Shown piece after piece: positions 44,920-56,577 of a DNA stretch of 64,000 nt (position 1 is the stretch's first letter; every line of letters starts with the position of its first letter). A program made the position numbers and the translations under genes. Source of the DNA: Halicephalobus mephisto (lineage: Eukaryota > Nematoda > Chromadorea > Rhabditida > Panagrolaimidae). The notes beneath the pieces were generated by a model. It had not been told where the DNA came from, searched no databases, and saw only the letters and a program-made list of their open reading frames with translations. The stretch is from positions 372,001 through 436,000 of the forward strand of contig SWDT01000013.1 of the NCBI GenBank assembly GCA_009193035.1, in the 5' to 3' direction.

Positions 44920-45019
44920 ATTTCAAAAATCAAAGAAATTTATGACGATTTTGTTCAAAGAGTTTATCTTTCGGTCTGTTTTGAACTTTTTCTCTCTCCC
45001 AAACTTGGGTAATTAAACC
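44920..45019 (-). ncRNA. SL1-like spliced leader RNA pseudogene or variant
   Basis: On the minus strand, 45019 down to 44998 matches the SL1 leader at 21 of 22 positions, including an unbroken GGTTTAATTACCCAAGTTTG. Position 21 is G and the next bases are AGAGAG, so the obligatory GT donor is missing. Further on, GTTCAAAACAGACCGAAAGA resembles the SL1 RNA text ACATTGAAACTGACCCAAAG, and ATAAATTTCTTTG sits where the Sm site would be. This supports descent from an SL1 RNA gene, probably now non-functional. The 3' boundary is approximate. Confidence 0.55.
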
Positions 45020-45650
45020 AAATTATAATAAACACACTATCAAATAAAAAAATCGATAAAATTGTGTCAAAACTGTGTTAGGATAAAAACAGCAAGAATA
45101 TTACTAATCTTTACTCAATAATAAAACAAACAATAATTATATATATCACACACCAAAGACAACTGAGAATCTCACTCATGCTCTACAGTATTCTACGGTC
45201 CCTGATATTCGGATTATTCCTTCGAGTGTTTTCTGTTTTATAATTTCTGTTCCAACAGATTGTTAGCAATATGTCTGAATCGGTGACATTATTGTCGTTC
45301 TGATCAGATTTTGAAATTTAAATTTGTTTCATAATTGTATCTAGGTCGATTTTTCCTTATCTAAATTATCCCAAAGTAATCGATAATTGTGAAACAATTT
45401 TTCTGTTATCAAAGATAATCTGATGGTGTTCATGAGTTCTTAAGAAAGCAAAGTTTAGTCAAAAGAACACTTAGTGGTTTCATTTTTAAATATTTTAAGA
45501 ATTTTTTCATATGTTAAATAAAAAATGTATTTCGAAAAAGTTGTCCGAAAATATTAAATTTAAATTTAAGTACTGTATTAAATATTGAACTCAATTTTAA
45601 CCATTGTTCGTGTCAGGACCAAAGTTCATAAATTCTATTTATTTTTTAGA
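45020..45650. other. spacer upstream of lipase 3
   Basis: AT-rich. TGTTATCAAAG at about 45409 includes a possible inverted GATA-type site. A GTGTCAGGACC motif occurs at 45611-45621, and the pyrimidine tract with TTTTTTAG ends one base before the lipase 3 ATG (possible trans-splice acceptor). Confidence 0.45.
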
Positions 45651-46686
45651 ATGCTCAAATATTTGTTGTTTATCATTTTCCTCAGGTCTTCAAAAGCAGA
45701 ATATTCTGATTCCTTCGCCAGAGAAGTTGCATATCCTCTGGCAGTGGATGCTTACAGTAGCAACGTCGAGAATTGTATTGGAAAAACCCTAGGGGAATTT
45801 GATGTATGTTAAAGTTGATTTATTTTTTATAATCGAAATTACATTCAATTATATAATTCTTATTTTTTCAGTTTGGTGGTCAGTATACGGTAAAATGTGA
45901 CGACTCTGGAGATACTTGTTCTGCCTTCGTCGTTGCCCATCCTTCTACGAGTACTGTAGCCATTGTTTTCAGAGGATCGGTTTCCAACGGTAATTAAGTA
46001 CATTTTGATCATATTCAATTTGTTAATTTTTTCAGAAGAGGTTGGTCAGGAGATCAACTCAACCTTCGAGAACCCGATGATTCCGTTCATCGGAGGAGGA
46101 AATGTCAATTCATTTTTCTCTAACGGCTTCAATGTTCTTTGGAATTCTGGAGTCAAAAATGCATTTCTTTCACTCAGAAACAAGTATCCCAACTTCAGAG
46201 TGCTGGTGACCGGACATTCCCTCGGGGGAGCTGAGGCTGCCATCTGTGCTGGAACGTTATCAGTTTTGAAGTACACTGATCCGGAAAACATCGATCTCTA
46301 CACTTTCGGATCCCCTAGAACTGGAGACAAGGAATTTGCTGATATTTTTGGAAGCTTGGTTCCTAACTCTTTCAGAGTCGTCCACAAAAACGATCTTATA
46401 CCACATTTGCCACTGCAGGGAATGGGGTACACCCACGTCGCTTCTGAAGTTTGGTAAAGCATTTAAAACATCTTACTGTAATTATAAACTTGAATATCTC
46501 AGGTACAACAATGATATGGTTTGTGGCGATCCCTACGTCATCTGCAATAACGAAGAGAGCTTCAACTGCAGCGATCAGGTTCTGATTCCGGATTATGGAG
46601 ATCATGGAGAGTATTACGGTGTCAAAAACTACGGATATCCTAATTGTGTTCCTCCAGGAATATCTTGCAGTTATTTATCAAGATAA
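45651..46686 (+). CDS. secreted class 3 lipase (lipase 3, divergent)
   Basis: Four exons (45651-45803, 45872-45989, 46036-46453, 46503-46686) give 290 aa. Signal peptide MLKYLLFIIFLRSSKA. Core motifs: VAIVFRGSVS, MIPFIGGGNVNSFF, VTGHSLGGAEAA with the nucleophile Ser, HKNDLIPHLPLQG with Asp and HVASEVWYNNDM with His. It lacks the last intron of the five-exon type and splits the second intron differently (after SN|EE), and its C-terminus is extended and Cys-richer (YGYPNCVPPGISCSYLSR). It is therefore a separate lineage within the array. It is convergent with lipase 4. Confidence 0.9.
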
Positions 46687-47407
46687 AGGAAAAACTAAAA
46701 TTACTAATGGACGATTTTATCTATTTCTCAATAAATTAATTTTAAATTCGTGTTGGAATTAATTACAAAGATTCCTCATCTGCTATGGGTATTGGAAAAA
46801 CAGTTTTCAACTATATTGACGATTTTCAAGAGATTATTATTAAACAAATAAGAAATTTTCAAAGGATACCGTGTATTGTTAATGTAGAGTATTAGAAGCA
46901 AAATCAGTTAAATCTCTTGCTTAATCTTAACAATTAGGCAAGTTTAGTGTATTAAAATCATCGATTTTTTCATCGAAATTCATAAGCTGTAAAATTCTTT
47001 ACTACCATTGGGTTAAATTAGATAATGAAAAAATTCTTCCAGCACTATCAGTTAAACTAAGATGTCTAGATAAGTAGATTTTGGACTTGATATAAAATAG
47101 TGTTAATCAAGGGTACAAGATTTCTCCACTCATAGCTTCTTCAGCATCCTCAATTTGCTATATTGATTAGTCAAACTCGCTCATTATATGATTATTATAA
47201 TTTGATCCTAAGCATCACAAAAACATTCATGTGACGTACTGAAGCAAATCTAGAGTTGGTTCAAAAATGGTTTTATTAACATATTTTAGATTGTAAGTGA
47301 GGTATTACAGAAATGGTATATATATGAAACTTGTTTTCATTAGTGTATCATAAAGAATTCACTAATTAGTTACATTTTATCTTCATTGTCAGAAGATTTA
47401 AACATTA
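46687..47407. other. spacer between convergent lipases 3 and 4
   Basis: 3' regions of both genes and AT-rich sequence. No gene recognised. Confidence 0.45.
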
Positions 47408-48465
47408 TTAAGGGTTTGGGTTATACCCAGCACATCCAAGCATAGCAAAGCCACTAGGCTTATTGAAGTAGTGGGTATGGTCCTAAAACAAGGGTTCATT
47501 TAGGTTTGGAATCTCTCCAACTTACCTCCATGCTCAAGTCAAGAGTACTGTCGCTGCAGCCTTCTCCTTCATCGACATCGCAAGTTGTGTAAGATGCTCC
47601 GACGGTCATGTTGTTGTTGTACCTGGAAGTAAATCAATTAAACTTGTGATTTGTGGGGAAGGAAAACTTACCAGACTTCAGACTTATGATGTATATAGCC
47701 CAACAATCCCTTCGGAGGCAACTGCGCAATTAAGTCATTGCGGTGAACAACTCTAATGGAGTATGGTAACAGAGTGTCCACAGCGGCAGCATAGTCAGTA
47801 GTCCCGACTCTTGGTTGACCGAAGGACACAAGCTTGATTTTCTTTGGAGGCATGTATCCTAGATAGGAGATTGATGCAGCAGCAACTGAGGCTACGGCTG
47901 CTCCGAGGGAGTGCCCAGTCACCCAGACTTCGTAGTCGGGATTTGTGTTTTTCACAGTATTGAAGTCGTTCTTCATGCCACCTTTCCAGATGTCGTTGAA
48001 AGCATCCATGAAATACTTGTTGACTCCTCCTCCACCACCGAAAGGCGAAGGGGGTTGTAAGAGATCATCCAGGATTTCATCAACGATTTGTAAACTCGAA
48101 GTGGAGCCTCTAAAGTTGTAATTTTATCTTTCGTCAAATTAATGTTTACATGCCTGAATGATATAATGATAGCCTTGTCCGAATGAGACACTGCAGTAAA
48201 TCCAGAGCAACTGTCGAGTGGGATAAGGTCGCACTTGACAGTATATTGACCGATAAACTATAAATTCAATTTTCATAAGTTATACACAGTTAATCCTTAC
48301 CTCTCCATGTGCGAAATTATCTTTCACACATAATTTTGGATCTCCATAGGCGGCACTTGCCATCGGCCAGATTTTGTATCTTGCCAAAGTATCATTGTAG
48401 TCGAGACTTAGTACTCTAGATACCGCAGAAATCAAAAATAATCCCAAAAAAAGGAATTTGTTCAT
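47408..48465 (-). CDS. secreted class 3 lipase (lipase 4)
   Basis: Five exons (48465-48301, 48257-48154, 48109-47672, 47622-47526, 47482-47408) give 292 aa. Signal peptide MNKFLFLGLFLISAVSRVLS. Motifs: AIIISFRGSTS, PSPFGGGGGVNKYF, VTGHSLGAAVAS, then HRNDLIAQLPPKG, where the PH before LPPKG is replaced by AQ next to the catalytic Asp, and IHHKSEVWYNNNMTV. Intron 2 begins GC (TTCAG|GCATGT), a rarer GC-AG intron; any GT reading would break the conserved SFRGS. The downstream half of the gene is close to lipase 2 on the opposite strand. A further upstream ATG (48495) is in frame but the signal peptide starts at 48465. Confidence 0.92.
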
Positions 48466-48536
48466 CTTGCGCTTCGTTTGGAAGTGAAACAACAATGAAT
48501 ACTTTGCTCTCCTTTTTTATTTTTCTTTTTAAGACT

Positions 48537-48605
48537 CTTATCAACACAAACTGCCATCTTAAGCCGACAATTCCGGGATGGAGTTAAACTAGAATATATC
48601 CTTCA
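48537..48605 (-). promoter_or_regulatory. lipase 4 promoter block with GATA-type site
   Basis: Plus strand CTTATCA at 48537-48543 (TGATAAG on the coding strand), then GACAATTCCGGGATGGAGTT and AAACTAGAATATATCCTTCA. The same order and nearly the same text occur before lipases 7 and 8, about 70-150 bp upstream of their starts. Confidence 0.65.
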
Positions 48606-48646
48606 TAATACAGTGTAAATAAGAACGAAATAGTAGTTAACTAGAT

Positions 48647-50868
48647 TCTTTGTACAAGGTGTACGAAAGATACGTTGGAAAGTTTAACTTTTTTACTAGA
48701 AGAGCTAGAGAGTTCATCTTGTGACTAATTGAGATATTTTAAGACCCACTTTAGGAAAACAAAGTTCCTCTATGGGAGCTTAGAACACGGTGGTTACAGC
48801 GATTTTGAGAAAGTTCTTCATACAAAAATTTTCGAGATTCTTGCCACGAACTCCTCTCCGCAGAGACGGTTCAGAAAACAGCTTTTGTTATTTTCAGAAA
48901 GTATTCGGTGGAACTTACGTAGGTAAAGAACGGATTTTCAACAGCTCTTCTGATGGTTTGAGAATAAGCCGTTAACGGCTACCGAAAGTTCATTAAAGAA
49001 GACAACAACGTTCTCTTCTTAGAGCTCTCCGTTATCAAACTTCATTGCACTACTTGTTTACAGATACTAAACGCGCTCTAATCCATGTGTGAAAAAAAGT
49101 TAGCCTCTCCACAAAGAGCGTTTCGAATCTTCGTTCTCACTGGAATCCCAAATCGATCAAAACAATAATGACTAGGGAACAAGAAGATGAATTCCAAAGA
49201 TAACAAAGATTTTGATGATCTAAAAGAACATCTTCGAAAATAGGAGGCATAATTTGAAGAAAATCACCAAGAAGATCATAATGAAAAAGAGGGGATTAGC
49301 ATTCAAAAGATTAGCAACGTTCATGGGATTTTAACGGTGTTGGCTCAGTGTATCCTGAGAAAAAATTTGAGCTACGATGTTCTGGAAAAGAGTGAAAGAT
49401 ATAACCTGGAGGAATTAAAGAAACGTGAAAACCGATATTTGAAGGGAACTCGTTTTCGAGATCTTTATTGCCAGAATGACGATTATTAGAAAATTACTTT
49501 TCCCAATGAATCAATGATCGAGACATGGCCACCATTGAATTCTCAGAATGACCGTGTCATTTTTCACCCAGGAACTAGGAAAAATGCCAGTTCTCACATA
49601 ATTGTTCATCAATGTTCTTGCAACTAAAGAAAGTGATAATATGGGCTGGCATTAGTTACATAGATTCAATGTGACTCTACATCTTCCAGAACAAACAATT
49701 AACAATACGAAGCATCTAGAAGTCCTTGGGTCACAATTTACTCAGGTTGGAAATCAGCTTTACCCAAACAGATGGATTTTCCACTACACGGAACCAAAGC
49801 TCATACTGCAGCGTCTACAATGGCATATCTAGATGATATGAGTGTTCAGGTTATCTCAAATAGTGACTGGCCACCATATTCTCCAGATCTCACTCCATGT
49901 GATTACACAATATGGACCTGGCTAAAACAAAATGTTCATTTTTGGAAGAAGACTGAAGTCTCAACGAACTCAAGCGGAGGGTTCCCGAGAGCTGGTCGAA
50001 GATAACACCACAGATGTGTCAATCTTGGATCAACCAATTTCTTCGGCGACTGAATCAATGCATTGACAAAGACAGAAAGCGTATTAAATATTTTTGTCAG
50101 TAGATGGAATACGAATTGAAAAATTGTTGTTTTTTTAAAGCGAATAGTTATTAAATTTAATAAATTTTAAACAGTAAGTTTGGCAGATAAAATTTTTCAT
50201 TTCAATTCGTAAGCTCTTCAGTTAATTGTTATCTCTTAAACTAGAAAAATTTGTCTTTCCTCTTTGATTACAAAACATTGAAGAAGAAATAAGAAAGTTT
50301 GAGTTTTATGGTTAGAAAGCAAATGATATTCATGAGGGAATCTTGACTGGATTTACTATAGTTAAAATCTGGAAGCTGTAGCTTCCTGGTTCTTTCAAAA
50401 AATTTTCAGTCTTTATTCAAGTTGGAATTGAGAAGAACAAACACTTGAGCACGGTCGAAAAATATGGAGAAAAGAAAATAACCCTATTTGACCTGTGAAG
50501 ATGTTAAAAATGATGTATCCCTGAAAGAAATCTCGAATAAGGGAATTTGTTGCCTACTTTAGGACCTATGATCTGGTAAAGTTTAAAGATCCAAAGTGGT
50601 TTCTGAAGAAAATTGTAAGCCAAGTAAAAAATAGACTTTCTTGAACCATCTCTGCGAAGAGGAGTTCGTGCCAAGAATCTCGGGAATTTTTGTATGAAGA
50701 ACTTTCTCAAAATCGCTGTAACTACCGTGTTCTAAGCTCTCATAGAGGAACTTCGTTTTCCTAAAGTGGATCTTAAAATATCTCAATTAGTCACAAGATG
50801 AACTCTCTAGCTCTTCTAGTAAAAAAGTTGAACTTTCCAACGTATTTTTCGTACACCTTGTACAAAAT
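48647..50868. mobile_element. decayed mariner-like DNA transposon with long inverted ends
   Basis: Outer ends are inverted copies: TTTGTACAAGGTGTACGAAA at the left (from about 48649) faces CACCTTGTACAAAA at the right (to 50868). The inverted repeats extend about 235 bp inward (left to about 48885, right from about 50635), still about 90% alike by eye. The right end is followed by TA; the left flank is mutated. The interior holds a broken transposase. Lying between lipases 4 and 5, it splits the array. Confidence 0.75.
49168..50103 (+). pseudogene. mariner-like transposase remnant
   Basis: Reading across frames one sees MTREQEDEFQR then a stop, a stretch ISNVHGILTVLAQCILRKNL, LKKRENRYLKGTRFRDLY, FPNESMIETWPPLNSQNDRV and later WPPYSPDLTPCDYTIWTWLK, which is the last catalytic Asp region of mariner/IS630-type transposases (SPDL.PCDY..W). 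Many stops and frameshifts. It lies wholly inside the 48647-50868 element. Confidence 0.7.
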
Positions 50869-51087
50869 ATGTTTCTTTTAGAATATATTTATATATTACT
50901 TAGGTCTTTTATCAATGTAAAAAATTCAATATGTTAAAATTTAATGATCTACAATTTTTGCCACATACAGTTCAGATTAGTTCTGCTTTGAAAGTGCTTC
51001 AAATATAAACCATATGGGAGTAATTGATCTGATATGCAAATAAATGGAAAATTTTTACACTAAAGACACTGATGTTAATTCAACATT

Positions 51088-52311
51088 CTAATGGGCGTTA
51101 TTAGGCATATTATGAAGAAGATTCTTTGGGTGATCCTTATTCACTTTCTTGAAGACATTGGTCAAAGAATCGACACATCCATTTTTACCATAATCCATAA
51201 TTGTTTTGTCAAAGTAATGAAGATGATCGTCGATGCTAAGAGTTATGAAATCACCATCAGAACAAGAACTAGACTCGTCGGCGTTGCAGACAGTGAAGGG
51301 TTGACCAACTGTCCTAAAAATTTTTAAAAAACATCAGTTAATTGAACTTTAAGAATTATCTTACATGTCGTTGTTGTACCAAACTTCAGACATGTGGTGG
51401 AAGTATTTCTCAAACTTTTCAGGTGGAATGTGAGGGACGACGTCTCGGTGATGAGTGATACGATAAGTGCCAGCGAGGTTCTAGAAGTTGATAAAAGTCA
51501 TTATTTAGCAACACCTTTATCTTACCAAAGCATCATGAGCTGCAGCATAGTCAGTGTCACCGGTTCTGAAAATGGATTTTTATTATTCCTATTTTCTATT
51601 TAGTCGAACCTTGGTTGTCCATAAGTGTACAAGTAGACGTTACTTGCAGGTGCCAGGTTCGTACCAACGATCAAGGAAGTACAGATGGAAGCTATGGCTC
51701 CTCCCAAGGAGTGTCCAGTAACCTGAAAATTTATTTTTACTGATGTTTGGTAATCCCAAAATCCACACCCAAATCTTGTAGGTAGGATAAGTGTTCTTCA
51801 GAGTCAAAAAGTCATTCTTCATTCCTGCATTCCAAATTTGACTAAAAGCATCGTAGAAATATTTCGACACACCTCCTCCAATCGGAGATGGTGTTTTTTT
51901 GTCGAAAAGAGATTCATATCCTTCTACCACAACCTGAATGAAGGATGGAGATCCTCTGAAATTCTTATGGTCTATTGAGCCAAATTCTGATAGCCTACCT
52001 GAAGGCAACAATGATGGCCTGTTCGTCGTGAGCGACTGCTGTAAACCCAGAGCACATATCGTCGTCGAGAATGTCGCAGTTAAGTGTGACTTGTCTTTGT
52101 AGCTGAAGATTACTTTGATTTCAGAGTTTACTTGTTACAATAGCTCTATTACCTGAGCATTGGAGAATGTCTTAGTTAAGCACGGCCATGGATCATCAGA
52201 GTAGGCTGCCGCAGACAAAGGCAAAAGTTTGTTTCTCGCGATGGTTTCATTATAGGCGCCGTAGCAGGTCCCAACAATGAAGAATAAGCAGAAATACAAC
52301 TGGAAGGTCAT
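51088..52311 (-). CDS. secreted class 3 lipase (lipase 5), inverted twin of lipase 1
   Basis: Seven exons (52311-52153, 52102-51999, 51955-51769, 51722-51610, 51565-51526, 51480-51365, 51313-51088) give 314 aa, every exon having the same length as in lipase 1. Signal peptide MTFQLYFCLFFIVGTCYG. Motifs: AIIVAFRGSPS, PSPIGGGVSKYF, VTGHSLGGAIAS, HHRDVVPHIPP and FHHMSEVWYNNDMTV. The 46-bp intron between exons 3 and 4 is almost letter-for-letter the same as in lipase 1, which argues for a recent inverted duplication or gene conversion. Family role as for lipase 1. Confidence 0.92.
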
Positions 52312-54235
52312 TGGTATCTGAAATTTAACTAGTTACCGAATTTTAGAATTGACATCATCTTCAGAAAAACTCAGAATGTTAGGATTACCACGCAATGTCT
52401 CATTTTTATAGCAATTTTTAAGACCCAATTTTTGTTGTTCAGTCTCTTAGAATACTCCCACTTCCGTTTTTTAATCTATCTAATCAACCGATCTTAGCAT
52501 CTTAATGGAAAAAAGTTTTATCAATGACATCACATTGTATGTGATGAATTCATTGATCAGTAGTATTAAAGCTTATCATTTAAAAGATCATACTTGATTA
52601 TTCAAATTAAATCACCGATGAACGATGATTTCACTGTTTCGAACGCAGATTTTATTGTTTTCTGGATGCCTTTTTCGATTCGTTTTGCATTTGTTATATT
52701 TTGTCTATTTTTAATGAATTATACATAAAAACAAAAAAGACATAAAATAGTACAATTTATTTTAAAAGTAATGAAACTACCATTCACATTAAGATTAAAG
52801 TGTGTTAGTTTGTTCTCTTAATTCATAATATCTTAATTTCAATGGGAACCAAAAAATTTAGACAGTATGGCTTTTTTCATAGTTATAGCATTTTTCTGAT
52901 AACATACATCATCACTTTAATTGTTATCAGTAATCACCAAACTTTGTACGATCTCCTGATTTTTGCTTCGAGTTTATTGAACATCTACTGACTGAATTTT
53001 GGATATAAGTTTGTTAATACATTTTTGAAGCGAATTTGTGTACACTAGAAAGATTAAATACAATTACAAAACAGATTTCCAATAATATTCAATAAATTCA
53101 TTTGAAAACTTTCTATAATTGATTAATCTATTTTCCTACGGACACTGAGGTGTTCCATGCAGATTCTAATCAGGGAATATTTCTCTTTATCCAATAACAA
53201 CGTAGAGTATAATATCTTGAGAAATAAATTAGTCATAAATACAACATATAAGGGAAACTTAAGCAATAATAATCTCTATCTTTCTACCACATGGTGATGG
53301 AAAAATTTGATGGTTTTTTACATAATGGAGTTTTGAGTTTTGGTTCGTCCTCAAGAACAACCGGAATTCCATAAGCTTTGGAGGATCTCACGTCAGAAGC
53401 TGATTCAGGTTTTGCGACACATTTTTTTCTCTACTTTATGAAGCTGTGGATTTTGCAGAAAATTCAAAATTATATCACTTTTAAACAATGGAATTTTTTG
53501 GAGAAAAAATCTTTGGTTCAAACTTTTAATTTTCATTTAAAATTCTTCAGGATGAAAATTATAGTTTAAAAAATAAAACAATTCGCTGAATCTTGGCTTT
53601 GATACAAATATTATCCTAATTATTTTTATTAGTTGTTACTACTTTCTAAATCTGTTTTTGTTTTTACATTTAATTGATAAAAAGAGATATAATAAACAAA
53701 ACATATGTAAACCGAATTGAAGAAAAAATCGAGAACATGTTGAAAACAGTGTTCAAGCCAACGAGATCAAGGTGTTTGTTCTGTCTAAATTTGACTAATC
53801 AGGTCTTCTATGTAAACTGAAAATCAAACTGCGATTTCTTCATCGTCATAAAATTATATTTAATTAGAAAGAAATTATTCCAGATTACTTGTTAGATTGG
53901 AATGTTTAGATATCAAAATAGAGTAAAACTTAAACAACATCAATGAAATGAATCATATTTCTTAGCTATCGTTTCCTTCAAAATTCCTAATATAGTACAT
54001 CCCTGTATTAAATCCACTAACAATATTATTTTAATAACCCCATCCTAAAGATAAAACACTTATTCACTGTATTGGAACAAATCCAAAGTGGTTTCAAAAC
54101 CAAAAATTTTTTTATAGAAACTTTTTAGAGTTGAATTCATACATCACAAAACAATATATGTATCAAGTAAATTGCTATGACTTCACTATAAAGATTTTAT
54201 AAATAACTTTTGTTTGTTGCGGAACTTTTACGTTT
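52312..54235. other. intergenic between lipases 5 and 6, nothing clear
   Basis: Nearly 2 kb of AT-rich, mixed sequence. The left part is the presumed promoter of lipase 5. A 63-codon frame at 53378-53569 has no recognisable features. No element ends or RNA genes were seen. Confidence 0.45.
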
Positions 54236-55322
54236 TCAACGATACGGATTGTATCCAGGACATCCATTCTCAGCAAAGTCAGAAGTCACATCGAAGTAGT
54301 AACGATGGTCCTAAACCGAAGATTTATTTAGGTTTGGAATCTCTTCAACTTACATCAAGATTCAGTTCAGATGTACTGTCACTGCAACCTTCCCCTTCGT
54401 CAACTTTACAAACTGTATAAGCAGATCCGACAGTCATGTTGTTGTTGTACCTGGAAGTGAATCAATTAAGTGGTTTTCTGATTAGTTAATAGACAAATTC
54501 ATAATTATTTCGAACAAACCACTTACCAAACTTCAGATTTGTGATGAATGAAATTAAACATTCCCTTTGCAGGTAAATGAGGAATAAGGTCATAGCGATG
54601 AACGATTCTAAACGCATACGGAACAAGGGTGTCCACAGCAGCGGCATAGTCAGTGGTTCCTATTCTTGGCTGGCCGAAAGTGACTAGCTTGATCTTTTCT
54701 GGGGGTACATAACTCAAATAGGAGATCGTTGCAGCAGCAACTGAGGCTAGAGCTGCTCCAAGAGAGTGTCCTGTTACCCAGAGTTCATAACCAGGATTCG
54801 CGTTTTTCAAAACACTCAAATCATTCTTCATGCCAGCATTCCAGATGTCGTTGAAAGCATCGATGAAGTACTTGTTAACTCCTCCACCACCAGCAAAAGG
54901 GGCAGGAGGGTATAGAATTACATCAATCATCTCATCAACGATTTGAAGTGAAGATATGGAACCCCTATAATTCTAACTTAGTTTCCCTAGATTAGCTGTT
55001 GCTTGCCTGAAGGACAGAATGATGGCTTGATCCGAATGAGAAACCGCTGAGAAAGCAGAGCAACTGTCGCCTTTGATTAGGTCGCATTGGACAGTGTATT
55101 GCGCTTTAAACTGTAAATTCAACTTTTTATTAAATATAGATAGTAATCGCTTACCGTTGCGTTTGCAAAATTATCACCTATACACAATTGTGGCTGATCA
55201 CCGTAGGCAGTGCTTGCCATTGGCCAAACCTTGTATCTCGCAAAGTCTTCATCATAATCGGCACCTAGTACTGTAGATAAAGTAAAAATCAGAAATAATT
55301 GAACAAGAATAAGATTTCCCAT
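54236..55322 (-). CDS. secreted class 3 lipase (lipase 6)
   Basis: Five exons (55322-55155, 55110-55007, 54964-54527, 54450-54354, 54310-54236) give 293 aa. Signal peptide MGNLILVQLFLIFTLSTVLG. Motifs: AIILSFRGSIS, PAPFAGGGGVNKYF, VTGHSLGAALAS, HRYDLIPHLPAKG, IHHKSEVWYNNNMTV, C-terminus GCPGYNPYR. Intron 2 starts with GC (TTCAG|GCAAGC), like lipase 4. The closest relatives in form are lipases 2 and 4. Confidence 0.92.
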
Positions 55323-55390
55323 CTTGTTCTTTGTTCGCAAGTGAAACAATAATGATGATTTTGTTCTTTTTTATTCTCTTTTTAACATCC

Positions 55391-55445
55391 CTTATCAATA
55401 CACATAAACCATAGTTTGGAGTTGGTAATTCTGGAATACATCACT
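55391..55445 (-). promoter_or_regulatory. lipase 6 GATA-type site and degraded promoter block
   Basis: CTTATCA on the plus strand at 55391-55397 (TGATAAG on the coding strand) is 69 bp upstream of the start. The CCGGGATGGA block seen in lipases 4, 7 and 8 is here diverged to GGTAATTCTGGAATACATCA. Confidence 0.5.
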
Positions 55446-55589
55446 CGACCAAAAGCGGACAACTTAGTAAATCCATTCCGTTGTAAAAACATTTTGCTGA
55501 ATTTGCAACAGTCAAAGTTGGATAAAAGGGAAGGTTTATGGACGTAATAACTATTTCTCTTTGATTTTTACAAAGGAATTAATATTTCA

Positions 55590-56135
55590 CCCAATGAAAT
55601 TAAAGTATTCAAATCATTTTTCATATTGGAATTCCAAATAGATTTGAAGACATCCATGAAATGTTTGTTAATCCTATCTTCTCCAACGAAAAACGAAGGA
55701 GATTGTAGAAGTTCATCAATAACCTCATAGACAATTTAAAGTGAAGATGTGAAGCCTCCAAAATCCTAAATTTTATTTTCATCGGATTGGATGTTGCTTG
55801 TCCGAATGATAGAATAATCGCTATATCCGGTTGAAAAATCACGGAAAACCCAAAGTAACTGCCATCCTTGATAAGGTCGGACTGAATACTATATTATGCT
55901 TTAAGTTGTAAATCAAATTTTACACTAATTATAAAAAGTAATCGCTTACTGTTGTGTTTGTGAAATTATCGTGCATACACAACTCTGATGATCATCGTAG
56001 ACAGCACTTGCCATTGAGTAGATCTATAATCTCACTAAATTTTCACTGTAATCGACACCGAGTACTGTAGTACTGAGGAAATCAGAAGTGATCTTACAAA
56101 AATAAAGTTCTTTATTTTGTCCTTTGTCTACAAGT
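55590..56135 (-). pseudogene. truncated class 3 lipase pseudogene
   Basis: The minus strand keeps the outline of exons 1 and 2 and the beginning of exon 3 of a five-exon lipase: signal-peptide region near 56130-56040, the ASAVYDD/LCMHDNF region near 56010-55960, a damaged CDLIKDGSYFG region, and MKHF...DVFKSIWN near 55660-55620. Stops and small indels interrupt each exon (for example SFG where SFR is conserved, and a lost Gly-rich loop). The catalytic part (GHSLG onward) is missing. A diverged form of the shared promoter block (GATAATTTCAAGATGCAGTT) lies upstream at about 56214-56240. It lies directly behind lipase 6. Confidence 0.75.
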
Positions 56136-56577
56136 AAAGCAATAGTTGAAACTTTGTGGTTTTTTATGTTCTTTTTAGGATTTTTTTCAACATACATGAG
56201 CCGTAAGTTGAGGTTGATAATTTCAAGATGCAGTTCAACTAGGAAATATCTTTCTCAGAATGGTGAAAATCAAATTGAGTTACTGATCGACTGGATTGTT
56301 CGTTATAAGACGAAATTCTGGTTGTTTAGAGAGGTTGAAAATCGAAAATTAATGTATTGCTTCAGAATAAAGAATTAACTGCTTAGGAAGTTTTTAAATC
56401 TATAGAAAATCGACAATTACTGAAATTTTTTTAAAATCATCAATGCTTAAGGTTAAACATAGAATATATTAGTTTGGAAGGTAAACATATACCTTTTACT
56501 TAATTCCAAGATATTGTAAAACTTGACAACTTTGCATTGAGAAACAAATAATTTTGTAAAGACTGAGTTCATTAATA
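56136..56577. other. spacer between lipase pseudogene and Tc3-like element
   Basis: Apart from the decayed promoter block near 56214-56265 nothing was recognised. Confidence 0.4.

Noticed and set aside
53378..53569. 63-codon frame between lipases 5 and 6
   Set aside because: Low complexity, no recognisable motif.
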